A stretch of 64,000 nucleotides of DNA from Streptomyces sp. NBC_00377 (GCF_036075115.1 NZ_CP107958.1:2976001-3040000); one strand, 5' to 3'. Shown: positions 14,298 to 22,764, counted from the first letter of the stretch. Notes: a model not told the origin generated them from the sequence alone. Made by a program: numbers and translations.

Positions 14298-14840
14298 ATG
14301 AGTGGGTCGGTCAGCGCGGTCAGCAGGAGCGGTACGTACTCCTTCACCAAGCCCAACCGGGAGAGCGTCACACTGGTCGCCGGGCTCGGGGTGGCGGGGG
14401 ACGTGCACGCCGGGGCGACGGTGAAGCACCGGTTCCGGATGAGGAAGGATCCCTCGCAGCCGAATCTGCGGCAGGTGCACCTCATCCACGAGGAGCTGTT
14501 CGCGCAGGTGCGTGCGGCCGGGTTCGAGGTGGCCGCCGGGGAGCTCGGGGAGAACGTGACCACGCGCGGCATCGATCTGCTCGGGCTGCCGACGGGGACG
14601 CTGCTGCGGCTCGGCGGCGAGGCCGTGGTCGAGGTGACCGGGCTGCGCAATCCCTGCGCGCAGATCGACGGCTTCCGGAGCGGGCTCCTGAAGCAGGTCG
14701 TCGGGCGGGGTCCGGACGGCCGTCCGGCCTTCAGGTCCGGGATCATGAGCGTGGTGCTGGCCGGGGGCGTGGTGCGCCCCGGGGACCCGATCACGGTCGA
14801 GCTGCCCGCCGGACCGCACCACCCTCTGCGGATCGTCTAG
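14298..14840 (+). CDS. MOSC domain-containing protein
   Basis: 180-residue protein of the MOSC (molybdenum-cofactor sulfurase C-terminal) family. ATG 14298 has GAGAGGGG upstream. Motifs include AGDVHAGATVKHR (with the His expected near the active site), AGELGENVTTRGIDL and VTGLRNPCAQID, in which the conserved Cys of the family is present. Stand-alone MOSC proteins of this YiiM-like kind are predicted to handle sulfur or detoxify N-hydroxylated compounds with a Mo cofactor; the substrate is unknown. It follows sdaA by 72 bases. Confidence 0.88.
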   Translation: MSGSVSAVSRSGTYSFTKPNRESVTLVAGLGVAGDVHAGATVKHRFRMRKDPSQPNLRQVHLIHEELFAQVRAAGFEVAAGELGENVTTRGIDLLGLPTGTLLRLGGEAVVEVTGLRNPCAQIDGFRSGLLKQVVGRGPDGRPAFRSGIMSVVLAGGVVRPGDPITVELPAGPHHPLRIV

Positions 14841-14896
14841 AGCCTGCACGGGGCCGGCGGCCCGGGCCGGGACCCCGGCCGTCGGTCGCAGGCTCT
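14839..14896 (+). terminator. Long-armed stem-loop after the MOSC gene
   Basis: Arms agagcctgc (14839-14847) and gcaggctct (14888-14896) are a perfect 9-base inverted repeat enclosing further GC-rich self-complementary sequence. The left arm overlaps the stop codon TAG. It probably ends the gcvT...MOSC transcript. Confidence 0.65.
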
Positions 14897-15015
14897 GGTG
14901 CCGTGACCGGAAGCGTTTGCCGGGCAGCTCGCGGCGTCCGGTGCGGTGCATCGCAAGGCGGAGCACCGCCCGCGTACGGGATGCACTCGGGTGATGCGAC
15001 AACGCGGCGTGGGGG

Positions 15016-15040
15016 CTCCCCCGGCCGAAGGCTGGGGGAG
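15016..15040. repeat. Hairpin repeat of a type common in Streptomyces intergenic DNA
   Basis: ctcccccggccgaaggctgggggag folds into an 11-pair stem (one G-T pair) with loop gaa. Sequences like this recur between genes in many Streptomyces genomes, which I state from general familiarity. It lies in the 243-base gene-free gap 14841-15083, between a plus-strand and a minus-strand gene end, and may also terminate transcription. Confidence 0.6.
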
Positions 15041-15083
15041 TGCCGTGGGCGTCGCGAGCCGGTGAACCCTTCCGGTCACGGCC

Positions 15084-15746
15084 CTAGCCGCGGAAGGCCG
15101 CCGGGCGCTCCGGGTTCGCCTCCGCCAGCGCCCTGGTGACCGCCTCGGTGCCGGCCCGCAGCCCGTACACGGGGGTGTCGGGCTGCTGGCGCCAGGAGTC
15201 GTCGATGCCGCCCGCGTCCACGGTGTCGAAGCCGAGCTCGTCGATCAGGGCGCGCACCTTGGCCTTCGCCGTCTCGTCGTCGCCTGCGACCGGGAGCGCG
15301 ACGCGATCGGGCCCGCCCGCGGTGCGCGGGCGGTCCAGGATGTCCTGGGCGTAGGTGCCGTTGAACGCCTTGATCACCGGGTGGCCGATCTGGCGTTCCG
15401 TCCAGCGGCTCTCGGTGAGGCCCTCGTCCTCGATGGCCGCGATCCGGCCGTCGCGCTGCTGCGGGTAGTAGTTGCCGGTGTCGATGACGGCCACGCCGTC
15501 GGCCGCGCCGTCCAGGAGGCCGGACGGCAGGTCCGGGACCGCCTTGAGCGGGATCGTGATCACCACGACCTCGGCGCCGCGCGGCGCCTCCTCGACGGTG
15601 ACGGGGGTCGCTCCCGTCTCCTCGGCGAGTTCCTTGAGCGTCTGCGGCCCGCGGGAGTTCGCCACGGAGACGTCGTGGCCGAGGGCGCTGAGGCGCCGGG
15701 TGAGGTTGCCGCCGATGTTGCCCGCGCCGATGATGCCGATCTTCAT
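15084..15746 (-). CDS. NADPH-dependent F420 reductase-like / NAD(P)-binding oxidoreductase
   Basis: 220-residue Rossmann protein starting ATG 15746 with MKIGIIGAGNIGGNLTRRL, the dinucleotide-binding glycine motif. It also has VANSRGP, EVVVITIPLKAVPDL and DTGNYYPQQRDG, which match the NADP-binding F420-oxidoreductase family. The protein probably uses NADP(H); whether F420 is the partner cannot be settled from sequence. It is 72 bases downstream of the MDR oxidoreductase gene on the same strand, so the two may be co-transcribed. Confidence 0.85.
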   Translation of the reverse strand: MKIGIIGAGNIGGNLTRRLSALGHDVSVANSRGPQTLKELAEETGATPVTVEEAPRGAEVVVITIPLKAVPDLPSGLLDGAADGVAVIDTGNYYPQQRDGRIAAIEDEGLTESRWTERQIGHPVIKAFNGTYAQDILDRPRTAGGPDRVALPVAGDDETAKAKVRALIDELGFDTVDAGGIDDSWRQQPDTPVYGLRAGTEAVTRALAEANPERPAAFRG

Positions 15747-15818
15747 GACGATCCTTGCCCCTTCCAGAACCGATGCACATGCATGCTTCTGGCCGGGTCA
15801 ACCCCGGACGGCCGCGGG

Positions 15819-16829
15819 CTATTCCGTGACGCGAACGACGATCTTTCCCGTATGCGCGTTCGACTCCATCAGGCGATGGGCGTCCCGGATGCGGTCCAGG
15901 CCGTCGAAGACCTCGGCGACGACCGGGCGGAGCGTGCCGTCGGCGAGACCGGAGTTGACATAGTGGGAGCCGCGGCGGCGGCCGTCCTCGGTGCCGGTGA
16001 CGACGAGGTTGGCGTAACCGTGCACGGTCAGCGGCCATCTGCGGGGCAGCAGGATGGGCTGCTGGTCCAGCCAGCCGTAGCTGACCAGCGTGCCGTCTGC
16101 GGCGGTCGCCTCGCCCAGGGCGGCGAAGCCGGCGCCGCCGATCGCGTCGAGGACGACGTCGGCGCCCCGGCCGCCGGTGAGCCGCACGGTTTCCTTGATC
16201 ACGTCCTCGTCGTCGCTGACGATCACGTGCTCAGCGCCCAGGTCGTACAGCCGTCGCCGCTTGGCCTCGGTCCGGGTGGTGGCGATAGGGATCGCGCCTG
16301 CCCGGCGGGCGACCTGGATCGCGGCCGTCCCCACCCCGCTGGACGCGCCGGTGATCAGAACGCGGTCACCCGGGGCCAGACCCGCCCGTTCGACCAGGGC
16401 GCCGTAGGCGGTGGTGTAGGTGAGCCAGACGGCCGCCGCGTCGACGGCGTCCACCTCGGCCGGGCGCGGGACCAGCGAGGTCTGCGGCAGCAGGATGCGT
16501 TCGGCGTAGACCCCGTGGGCGCCGAGTTCGAAGTTGGCCGCCGACATCACCGGGTCGCCGGGCGCGAACGCCGTCACGCCCTCGCCGACCGCCTCGACCT
16601 CGCCCGCCGCCTCGTAGCCGTTGCGCGAGCCGGGCAGGGTCGGCCGGTAGTAGTAGCCGCCCGAGCGGAACAGGGCCTCGGCCCGGTTGAGCGCCACGGC
16701 CTCCACACGCACGAGCACCTCCCCGGGGCCGGGCGCGGGCAGGTCGACCTCTTCGACGGTGAGGACGTCGGGGCCACCGAGTTCGTGAAAGAGCACGGTA
16801 CGAACGGGAGTTGAGGAAGAGAATGTCAT
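15819..16829 (-). CDS. Zinc-independent MDR oxidoreductase (quinone oxidoreductase-like)
   Basis: 336-residue medium-chain dehydrogenase/reductase from ATG 16829. N-terminal GroES-like domain (LPAPGPGEVLVRVEAVALNRAEA), then the nucleotide-binding domain with ITGASSGVGTAAIQVAR and a C-terminal HTGKIVVRV. Zinc-ligand Cys clusters of classical alcohol dehydrogenases are missing, so it belongs with NADPH:quinone reductase-like MDRs. It is divergent from an AraC-type regulator gene across a 115-base spacer, the classic arrangement for local control. Confidence 0.88.
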   Translation of the reverse strand: MTFSSSTPVRTVLFHELGGPDVLTVEEVDLPAPGPGEVLVRVEAVALNRAEALFRSGGYYYRPTLPGSRNGYEAAGEVEAVGEGVTAFAPGDPVMSAANFELGAHGVYAERILLPQTSLVPRPAEVDAVDAAAVWLTYTTAYGALVERAGLAPGDRVLITGASSGVGTAAIQVARRAGAIPIATTRTEAKRRRLYDLGAEHVIVSDDEDVIKETVRLTGGRGADVVLDAIGGAGFAALGEATAADGTLVSYGWLDQQPILLPRRWPLTVHGYANLVVTGTEDGRRRGSHYVNSGLADGTLRPVVAEVFDGLDRIRDAHRLMESNAHTGKIVVRVTE

Positions 16830-16944
16830 GTCGTCGACGCTAGGCTCCGGCCACGAGACGATCCATGTCCGCCGGTATCGGTTTCCTGTCCATGCGTCTC
16901 ACACAGTGCGTCCCGCCCCGCGCGGCGGACGCTACGGTGTCGGC

Positions 16945-17901
16945 ATGGACGTACTCAGTGACGCCGTCGCCGCGATGCGCACCGGGCGGCCGCACTCCTC
17001 CCGACAGGACGTGCAGGCGCCCTGGGGGATGCGCTTCGGGGAGTCCGACGGCGCCGGGTTCCACGTTCTGCTGCGCGGGTCGGCCTGGCTGATCCCGGCC
17101 GGGGGCGAACCGGTCGCCCTCGCGGCAGGGGATGTGGTGTTCCTGGCGCACGGCCACGGCCACGCGCTGGCCAGCGGACTCGACGCCCCGCTGAAGGAGG
17201 TGCGGGTGGGCTCCGACGGTCGCTGGCCCGAACCCCCGCGCCCGGCCGACGCGCACGGGTGCGCGGACGCCGTGGTGATGTGCGGTGTCTACCGACTGGA
17301 CCGCTCCCGCGCCCACCGTTTGCTGGCCGAACTGCCGGAAGTCATGCACCTGCCCGCCCGGGTCGGCACGCACCGCTCGCTGCGCGCCGCGGTCGAGCTG
17401 CTGGGCATGGAGCTGGACGAACGCAGCCCAGGTTCGGACGCCATCGTCACCGCGCTCCTGGACACGCTCCTGCTGTACATCCTGCGTGCGTGGTGGCAGC
17501 AGGAGCGGGGCGCCGGACGGACCGCGGGCTGGGCGGCGGCGCTCGCCGACCCGGCGGTCTCGGCGGCGTTGCGCGCGATCCACGGCGACCCGGCCCGGCC
17601 GTGGACGGTGCAGGAGCTGGGCGGCGAGGGCGGGCTGTCCCGGGCGGCCTTCGCACGCCGGTTCACCGCGCTGGTCGGCGAGCCGCCGCTGACCTATCTG
17701 ACCTGGTGGCGGATGACCACCGCCGGCCGACTCCTCCGGGCGGACGACGCCCCCCTGCGGCAGGTCGCCCAACGCAGTGGCTACACCTCGGAGTTCGCCT
17801 TCGCCAAGGCGTTCAAACGGGAGTACGGCGTCGCGCCGGGGCAGTACCGACGATCGCCGGGCCCTGCGAATCGAGCGCCGGGCTCGAACAGCCGGGCCTG
17901 A
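16945..17901 (+). CDS. AraC-family transcriptional regulator with N-terminal cupin
   Basis: 318-residue regulator. The start ATG 16945 was chosen over an upstream in-frame ATG because the cupin domain begins directly after it. Residues 20-190 form the AraC-type cupin ligand domain (GFHVLLRGSAWLIPAGG, DVVFLAHGHGHAL); the C-terminal 100 residues hold two helix-turn-helix motifs ending with HTH signature SGYTSEFAFAKAFKREYG. It is divergent from the MDR oxidoreductase gene and probably controls it and the F420-reductase-like gene; that target assignment is inference from position. Confidence 0.9.
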   Translation: MDVLSDAVAAMRTGRPHSSRQDVQAPWGMRFGESDGAGFHVLLRGSAWLIPAGGEPVALAAGDVVFLAHGHGHALASGLDAPLKEVRVGSDGRWPEPPRPADAHGCADAVVMCGVYRLDRSRAHRLLAELPEVMHLPARVGTHRSLRAAVELLGMELDERSPGSDAIVTALLDTLLLYILRAWWQQERGAGRTAGWAAALADPAVSAALRAIHGDPARPWTVQELGGEGGLSRAAFARRFTALVGEPPLTYLTWWRMTTAGRLLRADDAPLRQVAQRSGYTSEFAFAKAFKREYGVAPGQYRRSPGPANRAPGSNSRA

Positions 17902-17933
17902 AGAGCGGAGCCTGACGGGCCGGGCAGGAACAG

Positions 17934-17969
17934 ACAGGGGGCGCCCCGCTTCTGCGAGGCGCCCCCTGT
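17934..17969. terminator. Bidirectional stem-loop between araC-type gene and EF-hand gene
   Basis: acagggggcgcc and ggcgccccctgt form a perfect 12-base stem around a 12-base loop, between two convergent genes whose stops are at 17901 and 17978. It serves both directions. Confidence 0.85.
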
Positions 17970-17977
17970 CGCTCGTC

Positions 17978-18190
17978 TCACTTGTTCAGGTGCGCCCAGA
18001 ACTCGTCGAACGAGAGGAGCTTGTCGCCGTTGAGGTCACGGCTCTTGATGATGACCTCGGCGACCGACTCGGTGACGTTCCAGTCACCTTGCTGGGCCAG
18101 GGCGGTCTTGAACTCGGCCGCGGTGATGAAGCCGTCCCCGTCCGTGTCGATCCGCTGGAACTGCTTGCGCGCTTCTTCGATGTCGGCCAC
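17978..18190 (-). CDS. EF-hand calcium-binding protein (70 residues)
   Basis: Small acidic cytosolic protein with two EF-hands. The start is taken as GTG 18190 (ADIEEARKQF follows) with AGAGGGG upstream; an in-frame ATG at 18211 would add 7 residues. Loop 1 reads DTDGDGFITAAEF, a perfect 12-residue calcium loop; loop 2 reads DLNGDKLLSFDEF, which lacks an acidic residue at position 5 (Lys-Leu region) and may bind more weakly. Calmodulin-like small proteins of this kind are common in Streptomyces and are thought to sense or buffer calcium. Confidence 0.9.
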   Translation of the reverse strand: MADIEEARKQFQRIDTDGDGFITAAEFKTALAQQGDWNVTESVAEVIIKSRDLNGDKLLSFDEFWAHLNK

Positions 18191-18252
18191 CGATCCGCCC
18201 CTCTTCGTCATGCCTTGCGGTCATACTCGCTGTTCTACTGACGCAGGTCAGG

Positions 18253-18947
18253 TTAACGGCCCTGGTGAGCCCGCAGCGCGGCGACCACCCAGGAGAACTC
18301 GGCGTCGTACGACGGCTGGGGTCCGACGCCGTTCACGATCGCCGACACCCGGCGGTACCGGGCGACCCGGACGTTGGCGGTGGCGGTGAGGCGGTCCAGG
18401 ACGGCGGCCCGGTCCGCGTCGCCCAGCAGGCCCCGCAGGATCTCCTCGGCCGCCGGGTCCGCGGGGCCGACGCCCTGCCGCAGTGCCTCGCCCCCCGAGG
18501 TGGCGAGGTGGTGCACGAGACGGCTCATGAAGTCGTCGACGATCCGCTTGCGCCCGGCCGCCGACAACCGGGCCAGTTTGTTCATCAGGGTCATCTCCTC
18601 CGCGGTCGAGCCGCGTCGCGCCACGGACGACAGCACGGCCCGGGTCACCTTCAGCGACCTGATCTGCGCGTCCAGCGCCGTCACGTGCGCCGCCGCGACT
18701 TCGGCGACCGTCCGCTCCCCGGCCAGCACCCGGCGCACGTCGGCCAGGCCGAGGCCCAGCTCACGCAGGGTGCGGATCAGTTCCAGCCGGCGGCGCACTC
18801 CGCGTCGTAGAGGCGGTGGTCGCCGGCCGAGCGGGCCACGGGGGTCAGCACGCCCTCGTCGGACCAGTAGCGGATGGTGCGCACGGTCAGTCCGGTGGAG
18901 CGGGCCAGCTCTCCGATGGTGAGGAGTCCGGTACCGTCGTCGATCAT
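18253..18947 (-). pseudogene. MerR-family regulator broken by a frameshift
   Basis: The N-terminal MerR helix-turn-helix (GLLTIGELARSTGLTVRTIRY...GVLTP...GDHRLYD) is encoded from ATG 18947 and stops at 18777 after 56 residues. The rest of the protein (LELIRTLRELGLGLADVRRVLAGE... to stop 18253) continues in another frame. At about 18788-18792 the sequence reads gtgcgccgccggctggaactg on the minus strand; one extra C in the GCC/CGG run would restore one open frame of about 230 residues. So this is a single-base deletion, either a real mutation or a sequencing error. The C-terminal half resembles the effector domain of MerR regulators of drug or stress response. It is divergent from the acetyltransferase gene. 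Confidence 0.8.
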
Positions 18948-19007
18948 GTGTGTGAGTCTGGGCCCTCCAGTGGGTGGAGATTCAAGGAGTACGAGGGGGC
19001 CGGCGCG

Positions 19008-19706
19008 GTGGGGAATCTGCGGGACATTCTCGACGCGGCCGCGCGCGGGGTCTTCCCTCCCCTCGACGGCCGCACGACCGTCGTCCCCCAGCCCTCCCGC
19101 CGCGACGCGGGCGTCCTCTCCTTCACCGCCCACTCCGTGGTCTTCACCGACGAGGACCCGCAGTGGGTGCACGAGACACTGCGCGCCGCCGACTGCGACG
19201 CCCTCGCCGCGTCGATGAGCCCGCGCTTCCTGACCGCTCTGCTGGACCGTACGGGCCGGGTCGCGGAGACGATCGACGCACTGGTGGTCGGCTCCCCGCT
19301 GCCGGGTGCTCCTTCCCTCTCGCTGACGGAGATCGAGGACCGGGACCACCCCCGGGTGGTGAGCTCCCGTCGGCGGCGCGACGAGGTCCGGGTGTGGGCC
19401 GCCGAGGGAGGCGTGGTCGTGCTCGGGCGCGGGGTCGCGGGACGGCTGGAGGTCGCCGTGGAGGTCGAGGAGGACGTACGGCACCGGGGCACGGGGCGGG
19501 CCCTGGCGGCAGCGGCGCGGCACCTCGGCGGGGGCGAGCCGGTGTGGGCGCAGATCTCGCCCGGGAACGCCCGCAGCACACGGGCGTTCCAGGCGGCCGG
19601 GTACCGGCCGGTCGGCGCGGAGGCGCTGCTCACCGTCAGGCCGGACCGGGGCGTCGCGGCGGCGCGTGGCACGGCCCCCGGTTCGGACCGCTCGCCCGGC
19701 CGCTGA
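19008..19706 (+). CDS. GNAT-family N-acetyltransferase
   Basis: 232-residue protein from GTG 19008. An N-terminal region of about 120 residues (with VVFTDEDPQWVHETLRAADCDALAA) precedes a GNAT core; the acetyl-CoA loop is RHRGTGRALAAAARHL, followed by PGNARSTRAFQAAGYRPVGAEALL, a typical motif B. The acceptor substrate is unknown. The spacer of 60 bases to the divergent MerR remnant is short, so both promoters must overlap. Confidence 0.82.
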   Translation: MGNLRDILDAAARGVFPPLDGRTTVVPQPSRRDAGVLSFTAHSVVFTDEDPQWVHETLRAADCDALAASMSPRFLTALLDRTGRVAETIDALVVGSPLPGAPSLSLTEIEDRDHPRVVSSRRRRDEVRVWAAEGGVVVLGRGVAGRLEVAVEVEEDVRHRGTGRALAAAARHLGGGEPVWAQISPGNARSTRAFQAAGYRPVGAEALLTVRPDRGVAAARGTAPGSDRSPGR

Positions 19707-19738
19707 GCATCGCGGGGCCCCGCGGCGCTCGCCCTGGA

Positions 19739-19823
19739 GCCTGTCGTCCGGATCAAGTCGCGCGTCGCGGGGTGTGGCACGCAGGACACCGTGAGTCGGG
19801 CCGACCTGATCCAAACGAGAGGC
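19739..19823. repeat. Imperfect long inverted repeat between convergent genes
   Basis: Left arm 19739-19760 (gcctgtcgtccggatcaagtcg) and right arm 19802-19823 pair at about 18 of 22 positions, more with G-U pairs, around a 41-base loop. The right arm ends one base before the stop of the beta-propeller gene. Similar arms recur after genes in other Streptomyces genomes in my recollection, so this may be a dispersed element recruited as terminator. Confidence 0.6.
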
Positions 19824-19824
19824 C

Positions 19825-21021
19825 CTAGCGGAAGATGCCGGTGTGGCCGAGCGAGTAGCGGCCCGGCTGCGGGTAGACGGCGAGGCCGTGCGGGCCCCTG
19901 CCGACCTTGATGCGGGCGAGCTGCTGTCCGGTGCGGGTGTCGATGGCGTAGACCTCGGCGTTGTACCGCCCGGACAGCCACAGGACCTTGCCGTCCGCCG
20001 AGACGCCGCCCATGTCGGGGCTGCCGCCCTGCGGGAGGCGCCACTTCTTGATGACGGCGTTCTCGTGGAAGCCGAAGACGGAGACAGTGCCCTCGCCCCG
20101 GTTGGACACGTACATCTCGCGGGAGTCGCGGCCGACGTACAGTCCGTGGCAGCCCTTGCCGGTGTAGAGGAAGCCGGGCTTGCCGAAGCGGTCGCCGTCG
20201 ACGATCCACATCCCGTCGGCCATCATGTCGGCGACGTAGAAGCGCTTCCCGTCGGGCGAGACCTTCACGTCCTGCGGCATGGCGCCCTTGAAGGGCAGTT
20301 TCTGCCGGCCGACGACCTTCATCTGCTCGGTGTCGACCTTCAGCAGCTCGCCGCTGAACTCGCAGGACACGATGAAGTACTTGCCGTCCAGGGAGAAGTC
20401 GGCGTGGTTGACGCCGTAGCAGGTGACCGGTTCCGTCTTGATCCGCTCCATGGTGTGCGGGTCGCGGAAGACGAGTTCGCGGTCGAGGGAGGCCATCACG
20501 ACGGCGTACTTGCCGTTGGGCGTGAAGTAGAGGTTGTACGGGTCGTGCACCGAGACCTCCTTGCCCGCCTTTCCGGTCCGGGGGTCGATGGGGGTCAGGG
20601 TGTGGCCGCGGTTGTTGTTCACCCACAGGGTCTTCAGGTCCCAGGACGGCACGACGTGCTGCGGCTGCCGACCCACCCGGATCGTCTCGATCACCCGGTA
20701 CGTCTTCGGGTCGATCACGGAGACGGTGTCGGACTCGGTGTTGGGGACGTAGACCCGGGACGGGAAGTCCTTGACCACAGGGGAGAGCCGGCCCGGGCGG
20801 TCGGCGGCGTAGACGTCCTTGGGGTCGAGCACCGGCGGCATGCCGGGCAGAGCGTCGGCGGTGGCCTTGTGGGCCTTCTTCGCCGGCTTGGGGGCGGCCG
20901 CCCTGGTGGTCCCTCCCGGTCCCTCCCCGGCCGCCCCGCCCCCGGCCCCGGCGCCGCAGGCGGCGAGGACGGCGAGCGCGGCGCCCGCGAGCAGGGTGCT
21001 TTTCACGAGGTTGCGGTGCAT
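19825..21021 (-). CDS. Secreted beta-propeller lipoprotein (YncE/40-residue YVTN-repeat type)
   Basis: 398-residue lipoprotein from ATG 21021. The signal has a lipobox LAAC with Cys22, then a Gly/Ala/Pro/Lys-rich linker of about 50 residues. The rest is a seven-bladed propeller of YVTN type, seen in blades such as SRVYVPNTESDTVSVIDPKT, HTLTPIDPRTGKAG, GKRFYVADMMADGMWIVDG and EMYVSNRGEGTVSVFG. No enzyme active site is evident; such propellers usually bind other proteins or metals at the cell surface. It is translationally coupled to the deacetylase gene (TGATG, 1-base overlap), suggesting joint work on cell-wall or capsular polymer. Confidence 0.85.
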   Translation of the reverse strand: MHRNLVKSTLLAGAALAVLAACGAGAGGGAAGEGPGGTTRAAAPKPAKKAHKATADALPGMPPVLDPKDVYAADRPGRLSPVVKDFPSRVYVPNTESDTVSVIDPKTYRVIETIRVGRQPQHVVPSWDLKTLWVNNNRGHTLTPIDPRTGKAGKEVSVHDPYNLYFTPNGKYAVVMASLDRELVFRDPHTMERIKTEPVTCYGVNHADFSLDGKYFIVSCEFSGELLKVDTEQMKVVGRQKLPFKGAMPQDVKVSPDGKRFYVADMMADGMWIVDGDRFGKPGFLYTGKGCHGLYVGRDSREMYVSNRGEGTVSVFGFHENAVIKKWRLPQGGSPDMGGVSADGKVLWLSGRYNAEVYAIDTRTGQQLARIKVGRGPHGLAVYPQPGRYSLGHTGIFR

Positions 21022-21932
21022 CAGCCGATCAGCTCCGTGGTGGTGACCGCGCGCAGTCCGCGGTGGCCGAGTTCGTCGAGTACGGCCGGGAGCGCGGCGA
21101 CCGTGTCCGCGTACCCGAAGTGCAGGCTCACGACGGACCCGCCCCGGACCTCGTCGAGGACGGTGCGGGCGACGGCGGGCGCGCCCGGCGAGGTGAAGTC
21201 GAGCGAGTCGACGTCGTAGGAGAGGACGTGCGGGTAACCGGCGCGGCGGGCGAGCCTTTCCACCAGCGGCGAGGCGCGGGAGGCGCGGGAGGGTCGGAAC
21301 CAGGCGCCGATGGACCCGGTGAGTCTGCGCAGCCGCTCGGCGCAGCCGGTGATCTCGGCCGCCGCCTCCGCCTCGGACATGGCGTTGATGTCCAGGTGGC
21401 GCTGGGTGTGGTTGCCGAGCTCGTGGCCGCCGTCGAGGACCCGGCGGGCGAGGTCGGGGTGTTCGTCGAGCCACGCCCCGACGGCCAGCACGGTGACCCG
21501 GGCGCCGTGCCGCTCGGCCTCTGCCAGCAGGGCCCGGGCGACGGAGGGTTCACCCTGGCCGTGGAAGGTGAGTGCGATCCGGGGCCGGTCGCGGGGGCCG
21601 TGCGTGATCTGGGCGGGCTGCCCGGGGAAGGCGCGGGGGGCCGGGGCGGGCCGGGGACGGGCAGGCGGCCTGGTTGCGGGGGCCGGGGAAGCGGGCGGCG
21701 CGGAGCCGGAGACCGCGGAGGTACGGGCCGCTGGGGTCGCGGCTGCGGAGGAAGGAGAGGCTGGGGAGGTGGGGGCGTGCTGGGCGACGGCGCCGGACGA
21801 GGACCCGGAGGGCGAGCACGCGGCCGCGAACGCACCCCCGGCGACGAGCCCGGCGCCCGCCCGCAGCGCGGAACGGCGGTCGGATGTGGTCACCGCACCA
21901 TTTAAGGCCCGGTATGCGCCGATTCCGGCCAT
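21021..21932 (-). CDS. Polysaccharide deacetylase, probable Tat-type lipoprotein
   Basis: Up to 303 residues from ATG 21932; GTG 21893 is an alternative start giving 290 residues. The N-terminal region has a twin-arginine-like SDRRSALRAG motif, a hydrophobic stretch and a lipobox FAAAC, followed by about 70 Ala/Pro/Ser-rich residues. The NodB-type catalytic domain starts at PRIALTFHGQGE, where the usual TFDDG metal-binding Asp pair is changed to HGQ; later motifs LGNHTQRHLD (metal His) and WFRPSRASR, plus LSYDVDSLDF, are recognisable. Loss of the Asp-Asp of motif 1 makes classic metal-dependent deacetylase activity doubtful. It sits in one operon with the propeller lipoprotein. Confidence 0.78.
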   Translation of the reverse strand: MAGIGAYRALNGAVTTSDRRSALRAGAGLVAGGAFAAACSPSGSSSGAVAQHAPTSPASPSSAAATPAARTSAVSGSAPPASPAPATRPPARPRPAPAPRAFPGQPAQITHGPRDRPRIALTFHGQGEPSVARALLAEAERHGARVTVLAVGAWLDEHPDLARRVLDGGHELGNHTQRHLDINAMSEAEAAAEITGCAERLRRLTGSIGAWFRPSRASRASPLVERLARRAGYPHVLSYDVDSLDFTSPGAPAVARTVLDEVRGGSVVSLHFGYADTVAALPAVLDELGHRGLRAVTTTELIG

Positions 21933-22075
21933 TGACGCCCCAGAGCTTGCGGGCTCGGGGACGCACCGTCAGCCCGTCCGGCGGTGGAGGGCGAGGCCGT
22001 GCAGGACCGAACCGAGGGCCCGGTGACGGCAACGCCGGAAGACGGCCCCCACCACGCACCCGGCGCAGACCCGAC

Positions 22076-22579
22076 CTAGCGGTCGGCGACCCGCATCTCG
22101 AACCACGTCGTCTTGCCGCGGGGCAGCAGGTCCACGCCCCACCGGTCGGACAGTCTGTCGACGAGGAACAGTCCTCGGCCGCTGATGTCCAGCTCCTGGA
22201 CCGGCATCAGGCAGGGGAGCCCTCGGGAGGGGTCGCGGACCTCGACGCGGATCCAGCCGCGGCGGCGGCGCATCCGCAGGCCGAAGACCCGGGCACCGGT
22301 GTGACGCACCGCGTTGCCGACGAGTTCGGAGACGAGGAGGACCGCGTCCTCCGTCATCCTGGGCGTCAGGCCCCACTGGCGCAGCACGACGATCTGGGCC
22401 AAGCGGCGGGCCGTGGCGGCGGACTCGGGGCGGGACGGCAGCGGAACCTCGCCGTCGGTCGGGTTGCCGAACAACTCCAGCGCTTTCAGCGCCCGTTCGT
22501 CCTCGACCGCAGGCGACCAGCGCGCCGCGGCAGCACGGCTCGGTCCCCGCGGCTGTTCCATGCCCTCCAGCCCCGCCAT
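22076..22579 (-). CDS. ATP-binding regulator of the RsbW/anti-sigma (HATPase_c_2) family
   Basis: 167 residues from ATG 22579 (starts upstream to 22738 are possible). Histidine-kinase-like ATPase fold: N-box VSELVGNAVRHT, G-boxes DPSRGLPCL and GRGLFLVDRLSDRWG, and FEMRV at the end. There is no transmembrane or phospho-acceptor domain. Proteins like this act as anti-sigma kinases or as free regulators in Streptomyces; no partner sigma or anti-anti-sigma gene is nearby. It is the only clear signal-transduction ATPase in this segment. Confidence 0.82.
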   Translation of the reverse strand: MAGLEGMEQPRGPSRAAAARWSPAVEDERALKALELFGNPTDGEVPLPSRPESAATARRLAQIVVLRQWGLTPRMTEDAVLLVSELVGNAVRHTGARVFGLRMRRRRGWIRVEVRDPSRGLPCLMPVQELDISGRGLFLVDRLSDRWGVDLLPRGKTTWFEMRVADR

Positions 22580-22637
22580 GCCCCCATCATGGCCGTCCGG
22601 AGCCCCCTCCGGGGCCGTTCCGGCGGAATGGACCCCC

Positions 22638-22654
22638 CGGAACGCACCGTTCCG
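22638..22654. promoter_or_regulatory. Palindrome CGGAACG-cac-CGTTCCG
   Basis: A perfect 7-base inverted repeat with 3-base spacer, about 60 bases upstream of the anti-sigma-like gene start on the minus strand. Immediately beside it, the minus strand reads CTATACGG, a possible -10. Together these look like an operator-promoter pair. Confidence 0.45.
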
Positions 22655-22666
22655 TATAGATGGATC

Positions 22667-22676
22667 GGCATATGCC
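22667..22676. promoter_or_regulatory. Palindrome GGCATATGCC
   Basis: A perfect 10-base palindrome 13 bases from the preceding one in the same gene-free stretch (22580-22867). Too short for firm assignment alone. Confidence 0.3.
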
Positions 22677-22764
22677 AGCGACAGATCAAAGCCTGACAAA
22701 CCAGCACTGACCTGCGAGAAGGAGCGGCCGACAGGCACGGTCCGGGCTTCCCCGACAAGACAGG

